Source: JALWSI01 sp964569095 [NCBI: uncultured Aquificales bacterium]
GTDB taxonomy: Bacteria; Thermosulfidibacterota; Thermosulfidibacteria; Thermosulfidibacterales
Direction of reading: 5' to 3'
Assembly (NCBI GenBank): GCA_964569095.1
Contig: CAZMTB010000175.1
Location: 1-7,821 of the forward strand
Length of the DNA: 7,821 nt
Shown here: piece by piece, positions 1 through 6,463 of the stretch
Position numbering within the stretch: position 1 is the first letter of the stretch
How the letters are laid out: each line of letters opens with the position of its first letter
Made by a program: the position numbers and the translations under genes
Notes under the pieces: model-generated
What the model was told of the DNA's origin: nothing
The model's input: only the letters and a program-made list of their open reading frames with translations
Databases searched by the model: none

Positions 1-1153
1 AACCCACCAGAGAGACCACAGGTGTTCCCCTCCTGCTCCTACCCTTTCTTCTCAGCCTTCTTCCCTTGCTCTGGGCCTTGAGACGCCTCTCCAGGTGGGC
101 AATTCTGTCTCTAACCCTTCGCCTATCCACCTCCAGCTTGCTCTCTCCAGGCCCTCTGCCTCCAACGCCACCCATGAGCTTGGACATGGCGGTACCCCTG
201 CCAACCAATCGGGGCAACATGTACCTTAGCTGGGCCAGCTCCACCTGTATCCTTCCCTCAACGCTCTGGGCCCTCTGGGCAAAGATGTCGAGAATCAACT
301 GGGTTCTATCCAACACCTTCAGGTCGCTGAGAGAGGCTATTGCGTTGGCCTGCACAGGGGTGAGCTCCTTTCCAAAGACCACCATGGTGCATCCCTCCTG
401 AAGGCTCCGCATTAAAAGCTCCCTCACCTTCCCCCTGCCGAGGTAAGTGGCAGGATTTATGCGGCGAATCCTCTGGGTGATCACGTCCGCCACCTCTATA
501 CCAGCGCTCTCCGCCAAAGAGACCAGCTCGGCAACAAGATACTCCTCGTCTTCGCTCTCATCTCCCTCCAAAGGCACCACAAGCAAGGCCCTCTCCACCT
601 CGCCGCGCGCCTCAAATAGCCTCTGCGCCCTGCGAAGGTCGTCCTCTATCTCCCGCAACAGGTGGTCGAACCCCCTTTCCAGATGGGTTAGGTGGGGATA
701 TACCGAGATCTGCCAGGGCAACCTTCTCCCCTCCTGAGGCACGATGTGGGCAAAGGCCACTTCCCCGGGCAAACCCGTGGGAGCAACCTGGATCACCACC
801 ATGGCGTCAAGTCTCAGCAGAACCATGTCGGTCAGATCCTCTTCGCTTATCGGTTCCCCGGAGAGATGGGTGTGAACACACCTCAGTCCCCTAAGGCTAC
901 CCCAGCCTATGCGGTAGGCAGTCAGATCGGGAATGAGGATGGAGTCGTGGTCCCCAAGGATGACGTGGCTAACCCGTCCCTTGCGATCAATCAATACCGC
1001 CACCTGTCTGTTAAGCCTGCGGGAGATTTCGGAGAGCTCCCTCCCCAGCTCGGGAGTCACCAGCAGCCCCGGGGGAACCCTGCGCCGGTAGAGCCTTTCA
1101 AGCTCCTTTCTCTGCTGAGGGGTTAACCGTTTAACCTCGCCGTGAATCTTCAC
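1..1153 (-). CDS. hflX: GTPase HflX, long form, N-terminal part (gene runs off the left edge)
   Basis: HflX is a ribosome-associated GTPase that splits stalled or stress-damaged 70S ribosomes. I translated 384 codons without a stop. Residues 1-165 are an N-terminal extension absent from short HflX proteins such as that of E. coli. Residues about 185-290 match the HflX N-terminal domain, with INPATYLGRGKV near 233-244 and the KVLDRTQLILDIFAQRA stretch at 279-295. Residues about 296-360 are the helical middle domain, with ELAQLRYMLPRL and the GGRGPGES motif at 331-338. A very basic linker (about 359-378) leads to TPVVSLVG, the strand and first glycine of the G1 P-loop, where the window ends; the G domain lies outside. 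The start is a GTG at 1153, which shares GTGA with the xseA stop and has GGAGAGGTGG just upstream inside xseA, implying coupled translation. Family assignment is firm; the role of the extension is unknown to me. Confidence 0.93.
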   Translation of the reverse strand, partial: MKIHGEVKRLTPQQRKELERLYRRRVPPGLLVTPELGRELSEISRRLNRQVAVLIDRKGRVSHVILGDHDSILIPDLTAYRIGWGSLRGLRCVHTHLSGEPISEEDLTDMVLLRLDAMVVIQVAPTGLPGEVAFAHIVPQEGRRLPWQISVYPHLTHLERGFDHLLREIEDDLRRAQRLFEARGEVERALLVVPLEGDESEDEEYLVAELVSLAESAGIEVADVITQRIRRINPATYLGRGKVRELLMRSLQEGCTMVVFGKELTPVQANAIASLSDLKVLDRTQLILDIFAQRAQSVEGRIQVELAQLRYMLPRLVGRGTAMSKLMGGVGGRGPGESKLEVDRRRVRDRIAHLERRLKAQSKGRRLRRKGRSRRGTPVVSLVG

Positions 1154-2529
1154 CTCTCCACCTCTCCGGAAAGGGAAGAGACCTCCTCCACGAGGCATCT
1201 GGCAGTATCGGAAGAGAACCTCAAATCAACAACCTCGCCGGGGCTCAAGTTACGCGCTGCTCTAACCACCTCACCATCTTTGGTACAAAGAGCGTATCCT
1301 CTCTCCAAGGGGCGAAGGGGACTCAAACCGTTCAACCTCTCAGAGAGTAAGCCAAGCCTGTGCCTCTCATCCTGAACCCTGCCCAAGGACAGCCTGTGCA
1401 AGGCCAAACGGACTCTCCTTAGATTATCCCTCTCCCTCTCAAGCCTCATCAACGGGGAGAGGCGTTCCAGGCGGCGAAGGTGAGCGGTCAAACGTGTACG
1501 ACGACCCATGATCCCCCTCTCCAGCAACTGGTTAATGGTGTCGCCGAGCCTCATCAGGTGCAGCCTCTGCTCCCTCAACCTGCGCATGGGATCCATCCTC
1601 AAAAGTCCCTCCTTGAGGGTGCCGAGTCGGATCCTGGAAGCATAAATTTTATGCATCATAAGCTCGCCCATGCGCGATTTGAGCTCAAACAGCCTATTAA
1701 TCTCCGCCTGGGCATTGGAGAGCAGGACCTCTGCGGCGGCAGTAGGAGTGGGAGCCCTGAGATCAGCAGCCAGGTCCGAAAGCGTGGTATCTGTCTCGTG
1801 GCCTATGCCCGTAATCACCGGAATCTCCGACCCCGCCACCGCCCTAACCACCGCCTCGTGGTTGAAGGCCCATAGGTCCTCAACCGAGCCACCTCCCCGG
1901 GCCAGTACCACCACCTCTGCCTTACGGTGGCGGGATATGGCCTCGAAGGCACGGCAGATGGAAGAAGGAGCCTCATCGCCTTGAGACGCAATGGGATACA
2001 CCAGAACCTCCAGGGGCAGGGGATAGGCATCGAGTATTCTGAGCATGTCCTGCAAAGCGGCGCTGCTGTGGGAAGCAACCAGGGCAACACACCGGGGAGA
2101 CAAAGGAATAGCCCTTTTGCGGTCATCCCCGAAAAGCCCCTCCTCCATCAGCCTCTTCTTCAGGATCTCGAGCTGGGCAAACATGGCGCCAAGTCCCGCT
2201 GGCTCCACGAACTCCACGATGAGTTGGTACTCCCCTCTGGGCTCGTAAACGGTTATGTCACCGTAACAGATAACCTCAGTTCCCTCTGAGAGGTGTTTTG
2301 AGAAGAACCTTCCCCTGCCTTTGAAGAGCACCGCTTTGAGTAGGGCATCTCCCTCCCTGAGATTGAAGTAGTGATGCCCAGCAAACGACTTGGTTAGATT
2401 AGAGACCTCTCCCCGCACCCACACCCCAGCGAAGCTGGTCTCAATCTGCTCCTTCACCAGGCGGGTAAGGGCAGAGACGCCCAACACATCTTGGGTGGCA
2501 GAGAGCCTGAACACCTCCATCTTCACCAT
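1150..2529 (-). CDS. xseA: Exodeoxyribonuclease VII large subunit
   Basis: XseA is the catalytic subunit of exonuclease VII, which degrades single-stranded DNA from both ends and helps in repair. From the ATG at 2529 it is 459 residues, close to E. coli XseA (456). Residues 1 to about 100 form the OB-fold domain (VWVRGEVSNL, then YEPRGEYQLIVE). The catalytic domain carries ARGGGSVEDLWAFN at about 210-223 and GIGHETDTTLSDLAADLRAP at about 241-260. Residues about 275-400 are a long Leu/Arg-rich helical stalk with a 45-residue repeat, and the C-terminal segment starts with LSPLRPLERGYAL. The start is uncertain: GTG, ATG, GTG and ATG lie within five codons (2518-2532) and none has a strong GGAGG, although GGTGA precedes the last ATG. 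The frame stays open up to a TTG at 2634, but those 35 residues resemble no XseA N-terminus and have lower GC at third positions. No xseB follows; hflX starts within the stop codon. Confidence 0.95.
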   Translation of the reverse strand: MVKMEVFRLSATQDVLGVSALTRLVKEQIETSFAGVWVRGEVSNLTKSFAGHHYFNLREGDALLKAVLFKGRGRFFSKHLSEGTEVICYGDITVYEPRGEYQLIVEFVEPAGLGAMFAQLEILKKRLMEEGLFGDDRKRAIPLSPRCVALVASHSSAALQDMLRILDAYPLPLEVLVYPIASQGDEAPSSICRAFEAISRHRKAEVVVLARGGGSVEDLWAFNHEAVVRAVAGSEIPVITGIGHETDTTLSDLAADLRAPTPTAAAEVLLSNAQAEINRLFELKSRMGELMMHKIYASRIRLGTLKEGLLRMDPMRRLREQRLHLMRLGDTINQLLERGIMGRRTRLTAHLRRLERLSPLMRLERERDNLRRVRLALHRLSLGRVQDERHRLGLLSERLNGLSPLRPLERGYALCTKDGEVVRAARNLSPGEVVDLRFSSDTARCLVEEVSSLSGEVER

Positions 2530-2649
2530 CACGGAAGCCTGAAAGGTAGAGCAGAGAGACGGGGTTTCACCCCAGAGAGAAGCATCGACAGGCACAAAAC
2601 CACAAAGGCTCTCTCGGAAAAGGCCAGACCGCAACAGCCATGTGCGATC
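2530..2649 (-). other. folD-xseA intergenic segment with small hairpin
   Basis: These 120 nt are the only sizeable gap between genes of the run. Read on the minus strand they hold a short hairpin, GGGGT-GAA-ACCCC (2561-2573), flanked by two direct copies of TCTCTCTG (2573-2580 and 2552-2559). A GAGAGAG run near 2609-2615 could pair with either copy. There is no U-tract after the hairpin, so it is not a typical intrinsic terminator, and I saw no convincing -35/-10 pair. The segment may be a leader for xseA, a transcript-processing site, or simply spacer. Function not shown. Confidence 0.4.
2567..2641 (-). CDS. Possible 24-residue leader peptide ORF upstream of xseA
   Basis: An ATG at 2641 opens a frame encoding MAVAVWPFPREPLWFCACRC followed by FSLG and a TGA at 2567-2569. 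A purine run, GGGAGGG, at the very end of folD sits about 12 nt upstream, rather far for a ribosome binding site. The stop lies inside the small hairpin before xseA, and the xseA start cluster is about 40 nt further on. I do not recognise the peptide, and at this length the frame may be chance. It is listed because a short translated frame ending in a hairpin would be a plausible way to control xseA. Confidence 0.12.
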   Translation of the reverse strand: MAVAVWPFPREPLWFCACRCFSLG

Positions 2650-3510
2650 TTAGCCCTCCCAACCAAGTTCCACCCCTCGCCTCATACAGTGGAGTATCAG
2701 GGTGTTCTCCATGAGCATGGCAACGGTCATGGGCCCAACCCCCCCTGGCACCGGCGTGACTGCAGATGCCACGCCCATCATGCCTTGGGTGTCAACATCT
2801 CCCACGGTTCTGCCCTTCCACTTGGATATTCCAATGTCAATAACCACGGCACCTGGCATCACCATCTCCCTTTTAATGAGATGGGGTACCCCCGTGGCAG
2901 AGCAGAGAATCTCGGCCCTACGGGTGTGAAGAGAGACGTCCCTCGTCTTGATGTGGCAGAGGGTAACCGTGGCCATCCTGTTGACCATCATCATAGCAAG
3001 GGGCTTGCCCACGATGTTGCTAGCACCCACGATCACCACCTCCCTGCCCTCCACGGGTATCCCGTACTCGTCAAGGATTCTCATCACCCCTTTGGGGGTA
3101 CATGGAGAGATCTCCTCTCGCCCCTCCACCAACCTACCCATAGTGGTGGGATGGAAACCGTCCACGTCCTTGGAAGGGTCGATGGCCTCAAGCAGTTCAG
3201 TAGCGTCAAGTCCACGAGGAAGGGGCAACTGAACCAGTATTCCATCCACCTCAGGGGCCTCGTTCAGCTCCTGCACAAGCTCCAGAAGCTCGCCCTGGGA
3301 GGTGGAGGCAGGAAGCCGGTGGAAGAAGGAGCGTATCCCCACCCTCTCGCAACACTCCTCCTTCTTCTGGACGTAGATGAGAGAGGCAGGATCCTCCCCC
3401 ACCATGATCACTGCGAGTCCAGGGGTGAGTCCCTTCTCCTCTACCGTGGCCCTTATCCTGCTGTTCACCCTCTGGGCCAGAGCCTTGCCGTCAAGAATTC
3501 TGGTCTCCAT
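2650..3510 (-). CDS. folD: Bifunctional methylene-THF dehydrogenase / methenyl-THF cyclohydrolase
   Basis: FolD is a cytoplasmic enzyme that oxidises 5,10-methylene-THF with NADP(+) to 5,10-methenyl-THF and hydrolyses that to 10-formyl-THF, feeding purine and formyl-Met synthesis. At 286 residues it is of normal family length. The catalytic tyrosine and lysine are in PASLIYVQKK (Y46, K50), the active-site glutamine in DGILVQLPLP (Q94), and the DPSKDVDGFHP signature is at 111-121. PCTPKGV (about 137-143) starts the nucleotide-binding half; GASNIVGKP (162-170) is the Rossmann loop and TPVPGGVGPMTVA (252-264) the C-terminal signature. The usual HPxNxG motif reads HPTTMG, with Thr123 where Asn is common. 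The ATG lies inside the end of ymdB (20-nt overlap), preceded by AAGGGTGGAGG, consistent with translational coupling. The cyclo-ligase gene upstream makes its methenyl-THF substrate, so two steps of one pathway share the run. Confidence 0.97.
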   Translation of the reverse strand: METRILDGKALAQRVNSRIRATVEEKGLTPGLAVIMVGEDPASLIYVQKKEECCERVGIRSFFHRLPASTSQGELLELVQELNEAPEVDGILVQLPLPRGLDATELLEAIDPSKDVDGFHPTTMGRLVEGREEISPCTPKGVMRILDEYGIPVEGREVVIVGASNIVGKPLAMMMVNRMATVTLCHIKTRDVSLHTRRAEILCSATGVPHLIKREMVMPGAVVIDIGISKWKGRTVGDVDTQGMMGVASAVTPVPGGVGPMTVAMLMENTLILHCMRRGVELGWEG

Positions 3511-4288
3511 CCTCCACCCTTCTTATTCTCTCTATCCCAACCGCTCTGCCCGTATCACCGTCTATCTCAACCACAACGGCGTTCAGCTGCACGGGGCCTG
3601 AGGCAACCTCGAACCGCTGAGGCATCTGGTAGAGAAACCTGCGCATCACCACGTCCCTTTTCATGCCAATGATGCCGTCGTAGGGACCGGTCATACCAAC
3701 GTCGGTTAGGTAGGCGGTGCCGTTGGGCAGTATCCTCTCGTCGGCAGTCTGCACATGGGTGTGGGTACCCACAACCGCGCTCACCCTGCCGTCCAGAAAC
3801 CAGGCAATGGCAAGCTTCTCGGAAGTGGCCTCTGCGTGAACATCCACCAGGATCGCAGGGGTCTGCTCCCTGACCTGGGGCAGCAGCCTCTCCATCACCT
3901 GGAAAGGACAGTCCAGGTTATCCATGAACACCCTCCCTGAGATATTCACCACCGCAAGCCGCTCTCCAGTGGGAAGGGCATGAACCAGCCAACCTTCCCC
4001 GGGAACACCTGGTGGATAGTTTGCAGGGCGAACTATGCCCTGCCAGTTCATTATCTCGGTTACCATCTCTTTCTTGTCCCACACGTGGTTACCCGTGGTG
4101 ATAACATGAACCCCGTAGCGGAAGAGTTCATCTATCACCTTAGAGGTGAGACCCAATCCCCCAGCGGAGTTCTCACCGTTCACCACCACCACGTCTATGC
4201 CGAATTGGGAGACCAGTCCCGCAAGCCACAGCTTCAGGGCCCTGCGCCCTGGCTTGCCCACCACGTCCCCCACCATCAGAACGCGCAT
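3491..4288 (-). CDS. ymdB: YmdB-family metallophosphoesterase (TIGR00282)
   Basis: This family is a dinuclear-metal phosphodiesterase; B. subtilis YmdB hydrolyses 2',3'-cyclic nucleotides and affects biofilm and motility gene expression. From the ATG at 4288 the protein has 265 residues and begins MRVLMVGDVVGKPGR, matching the family. In this numbering the metal ligands are D8 (GDVVG), E39 and N40 (NGENSAGG), N67 and H68 (GNHVWD), H151 (DVHAE), and H176 and H178 (GTHTHVQ), all present and at nearly the same positions as in the B. subtilis protein. LTDVGMTGPYDGIIGM is the conserved C-terminal signature. An in-frame TTG two codons upstream (4294) is a possible alternative start. GAGGA just after the rny stop serves as ribosome binding site, about 10 nt before the ATG. 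It directly follows rny with a 13-nt gap, the same pairing as in Bacillus, which suggests a link to RNA turnover products (inference). Confidence 0.93.
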   Translation of the reverse strand: MRVLMVGDVVGKPGRRALKLWLAGLVSQFGIDVVVVNGENSAGGLGLTSKVIDELFRYGVHVITTGNHVWDKKEMVTEIMNWQGIVRPANYPPGVPGEGWLVHALPTGERLAVVNISGRVFMDNLDCPFQVMERLLPQVREQTPAILVDVHAEATSEKLAIAWFLDGRVSAVVGTHTHVQTADERILPNGTAYLTDVGMTGPYDGIIGMKRDVVMRRFLYQMPQRFEVASGPVQLNAVVVEIDGDTGRAVGIERIRRVEDGDQNS

Positions 4289-4301
4289 GCTCAAGCCATC
4301 C

Positions 4302-5873
4302 TCACTTGGCGTACTCCACCGCTCTGGTCTCTCGAATCACGTGAACCTTGATCTGACCGGGATAGGTGAGGCTCTCCTCAAGCTTCTTGGCCACGTCCTT
4401 GGCGAGGAAGTAGAGCTCCTCGTCAGAGGCACTCTCAGGATCAACTATCACCCTGATCTCTCTACCCGCTTGGATGGCATAGGCCTTGTTCACGCTGGGG
4501 AAAGAGGATGCAATCTCCTCCAGCTTGTTTATGCGCTTCACATAGGCCTCCAGCATCTCCATTCGTGCCCCTGGCCTCGCAGCCGAGAGCGTGTCGGCGG
4601 CTATTGTTAGCACCGCCTCAGGGGTGCGAGGCTCGTCCTCTCCGTGGTGGGCCAGTATGGCGTTCACCACCTCGGGCTTCTCTCCGTACTTCCTGGCAAG
4701 GTCGGCCCCGATCTGCGCGTGGGATCCCTCCACCTCGTGGTCCACCGCCTTGCCAATATCGTGCAACAGGCCCATGCGCTTTGCCAATTCAACGTTCAAT
4801 CCCAGCTCTGCCGCCATTATGCCGCAGAAGTAGGCAACCTCCTTGGAGTGGCTGAGCATGTTCTGGGTGTAGCTGGTCCGGTACTTCAGCCTCCCCAGTA
4901 GTTTAAGCAACTCGGGATGAAGGTTGTGAATACCAAGTTCGAACACCGCTGAGGAGGCAGCCTCCTTCATTATTCCCTCTATCTCCTTCTTCACCTTGGC
5001 GTGAATCTCCTCGATGCGACCGGGGTGAATCCTGCCGTCCTTCACCAACCTCTCCAGGCAGACCCTTGCCACCTCCCTGCGAATGGGATCGTGGCACGAG
5101 AGAACCACTGCCTCTGGGGTGTCATCTATTATCAGGTCAACTCCCGTTATGCTCTCAAAGGCGCGAATGTTCCTACCCTCCCTGCCAATGATACGCCCCT
5201 TGATCTCGTCGGAGGGCAGTTGAACCACCGAAACCGTATGCTCTGCCACCTCGTCTGAAGAGTACTTCTGGATGGCCAACGCCAGTATCTTCTTCGCACG
5301 TACGTCTGCCTCTTCTTTGGCCTTCTCCTCGATGTTCTTCACGATCTCAAAGGCCTCTTTTCTGGCCTCTTGTTTCATGTTCTCCAAGAGCTCCTGCTTT
5401 GCCTCCTCCCTGGTCATCTGGGCAATCTTCTCGAGCCTCTCGTTCACCTTCTGAAAGAGGGACTCTATCTCCTTCTCTCGCCTCTCCAGGTTTCTCTCCT
5501 TCTGATTCAGCTGGTTCTTCTCCTGCTTGAGCTCCTTCCACTCTCCATCCAGCTGCTGAAGCCTCTTCTCAAGCTGTTCCTCTTTCTGGGCCAGTCTCAG
5601 TTCCCGTTTCTCAACGTCCCTCTTCCTGTCGGCCACCTCCTTCATGGCCCTGTCTCTCTCCTTCAGGGCCAGTTCCTTGGCCTCAAGCACCGCCTCCTTC
5701 TTGATGTTCTCGGCCTCTTTTTTGGCCTCATCCAGGATGCGCTGTGCCTCGTCCTTCATACCCTCTATCCTGGCACTCTGGATGTGCTTTCTCACAACCG
5801 TGGCCACCACGAACCCGATGACCACGCCTCCAAGCATTCCAAAAACGACGGTCAGTACTGTTGCTGTGTTCAT
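4302..5873 (-). CDS. rny: Ribonuclease Y
   Basis: RNase Y is a membrane-anchored endoribonuclease that starts mRNA decay and processing in many Gram-positive and related bacteria. The 523 residues match the family length. Residues about 5-28 form one N-terminal transmembrane helix; 30-205 is a long charged coiled coil rich in Lys and Glu. The KH RNA-binding domain follows, with [12 protein letters not shown] at 226-237. The HD hydrolase domain spans roughly 335-430: H342, the LLHDIGK motif (H371, D372), H385, HH at 409-410 and D427 in [13 protein letters not shown] are the expected metal and catalytic residues. The C-terminus ends in the conserved [20 protein letters not shown]. Its ATG has a strong GGGAGG site 7 nt upstream, and the gap to the cyclo-ligase stop is 20 nt. 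Nothing appears missing. Confidence 0.97.
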   Translation of the reverse strand: MNTATVLTVVFGMLGGVVIGFVVATVVRKHIQSARIEGMKDEAQRILDEAKKEAENIKKEAVLEAKELALKERDRAMKEVADRKRDVEKRELRLAQKEEQLEKRLQQLDGEWKELKQEKNQLNQKERNLERREKEIESLFQKVNERLEKIAQMTREEAKQELLENMKQEARKEAFEIVKNIEEKAKEEADVRAKKILALAIQKYSSDEVAEHTVSVVQLPSDEIKGRIIGREGRNIRAFESITGVDLIIDDTPEAVVLSCHDPIRREVARVCLERLVKDGRIHPGRIEEIHAKVKKEIEGIMKEAASSAVFELGIHNLHPELLKLLGRLKYRTSYTQNMLSHSKEVAYFCGIMAAELGLNVELAKRMGLLHDIGKAVDHEVEGSHAQIGADLARKYGEKPEVVNAILAHHGEDEPRTPEAVLTIAADTLSAARPGARMEMLEAYVKRINKLEEIASSFPSVNKAYAIQAGREIRVIVDPESASDEELYFLAKDVAKKLEESLTYPGQIKVHVIRETRAVEYAK

Positions 5874-5893
5874 CTCTCATCCTCCCTTTACGT

Positions 5894-6463
5894 TCATATC
5901 CAGACGGTAGTAGCAGGAAATATCTCTCTATCTTCAGTCAAAACGAGATCCACCCTTCTGTCCCAAGGTTCAACGGGAATCTCGGGCATCACCTGGCAGG
6001 AGAAGGCCACCCCAACGGCCATCTGGCAAGGGCTCTTCCTTGCGAGCACCCTGTCGTAGTATCCCCCACCGTATCCCAACCGATACCCCTTCTCGGAGTA
6101 GGCCACTCCCGGCACCACCAAGAGGTCTATTACGCAGCACGGCCACTCTTCACCATCAGAACGAGGCTCAGGAATACCGAAGTGGCCTGGGGTCAGTTCT
6201 TTGAGAGACTCGACCCTGAAGAACCTGAGATGCGAACCGTCCACCCTGGGAAAGAGCAAGGTCTTTTCACCTGCCACACCGAAGAGTCGAAGCAGGTTCA
6301 CCTCTCCCCTCACGGGATAGTAGAGGGCTACAGTGGTAGCCCTCTCCCATTCGGGCCTTGCCAACAGCCGCCTAAGAATCTCCTCTTCGGCCCTGGCCCG
6401 ACTCTCCCCGGAGAGGGCCCCTCGCCTATCCAGCATCTCCCTTCTCAGCACGGACTTATCCAT
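5894..6463 (-). CDS. fau: 5-formyltetrahydrofolate cyclo-ligase
   Basis: This enzyme (also called 5,10-methenyl-THF synthetase; ygfA/fau in E. coli, yqgN in B. subtilis) uses ATP to convert 5-formyl-THF into 5,10-methenyl-THF, returning an inactive, inhibitory folate to the one-carbon pool. It is 189 residues, the usual size. Visible motifs are an N-terminal basic helix (KSVLRREMLDRR), YYPVRGEVN (about 48-56) with the conserved Glu, HFGIPEP (about 94-100), DLLVVPGVAY (113-122) and the signature GYRLGYGGGYYDRVL (126-140), which forms the ATP/substrate loop. Its ATG lies 8 nt inside the end of rarA, with AGGAGAGG 7 nt upstream. FolD, encoded three genes downstream, acts on its product. The symbol follows E. 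coli usage; the product call is firmer than the name. Confidence 0.94.
   Translation of the reverse strand: MDKSVLRREMLDRRGALSGESRARAEEEILRRLLARPEWERATTVALYYPVRGEVNLLRLFGVAGEKTLLFPRVDGSHLRFFRVESLKELTPGHFGIPEPRSDGEEWPCCVIDLLVVPGVAYSEKGYRLGYGGGYYDRVLARKSPCQMAVGVAFSCQVMPEIPVEPWDRRVDLVLTEDREIFPATTVWI

Noticed and set aside
2561-2573. Intrinsic terminator between folD and xseA
   Set aside because: Only a 5-bp stem with a 3-nt loop and no U-tract after it on the minus strand.
2530-2634. 35-residue N-terminal extension of XseA from a TTG start
   Set aside because: The residues match no part of the family, third-position GC is low, and the 459-residue form already matches normal XseA length.
2491-3672. 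393-codon plus-strand open frame opposite folD and ymdB
   Set aside because: It is antisense to two genes with full catalytic motifs. Its translation is rich in His and Pro, low in complexity and shows no recognisable domain; it is open only because stop triplets are rare opposite GC-rich codons.
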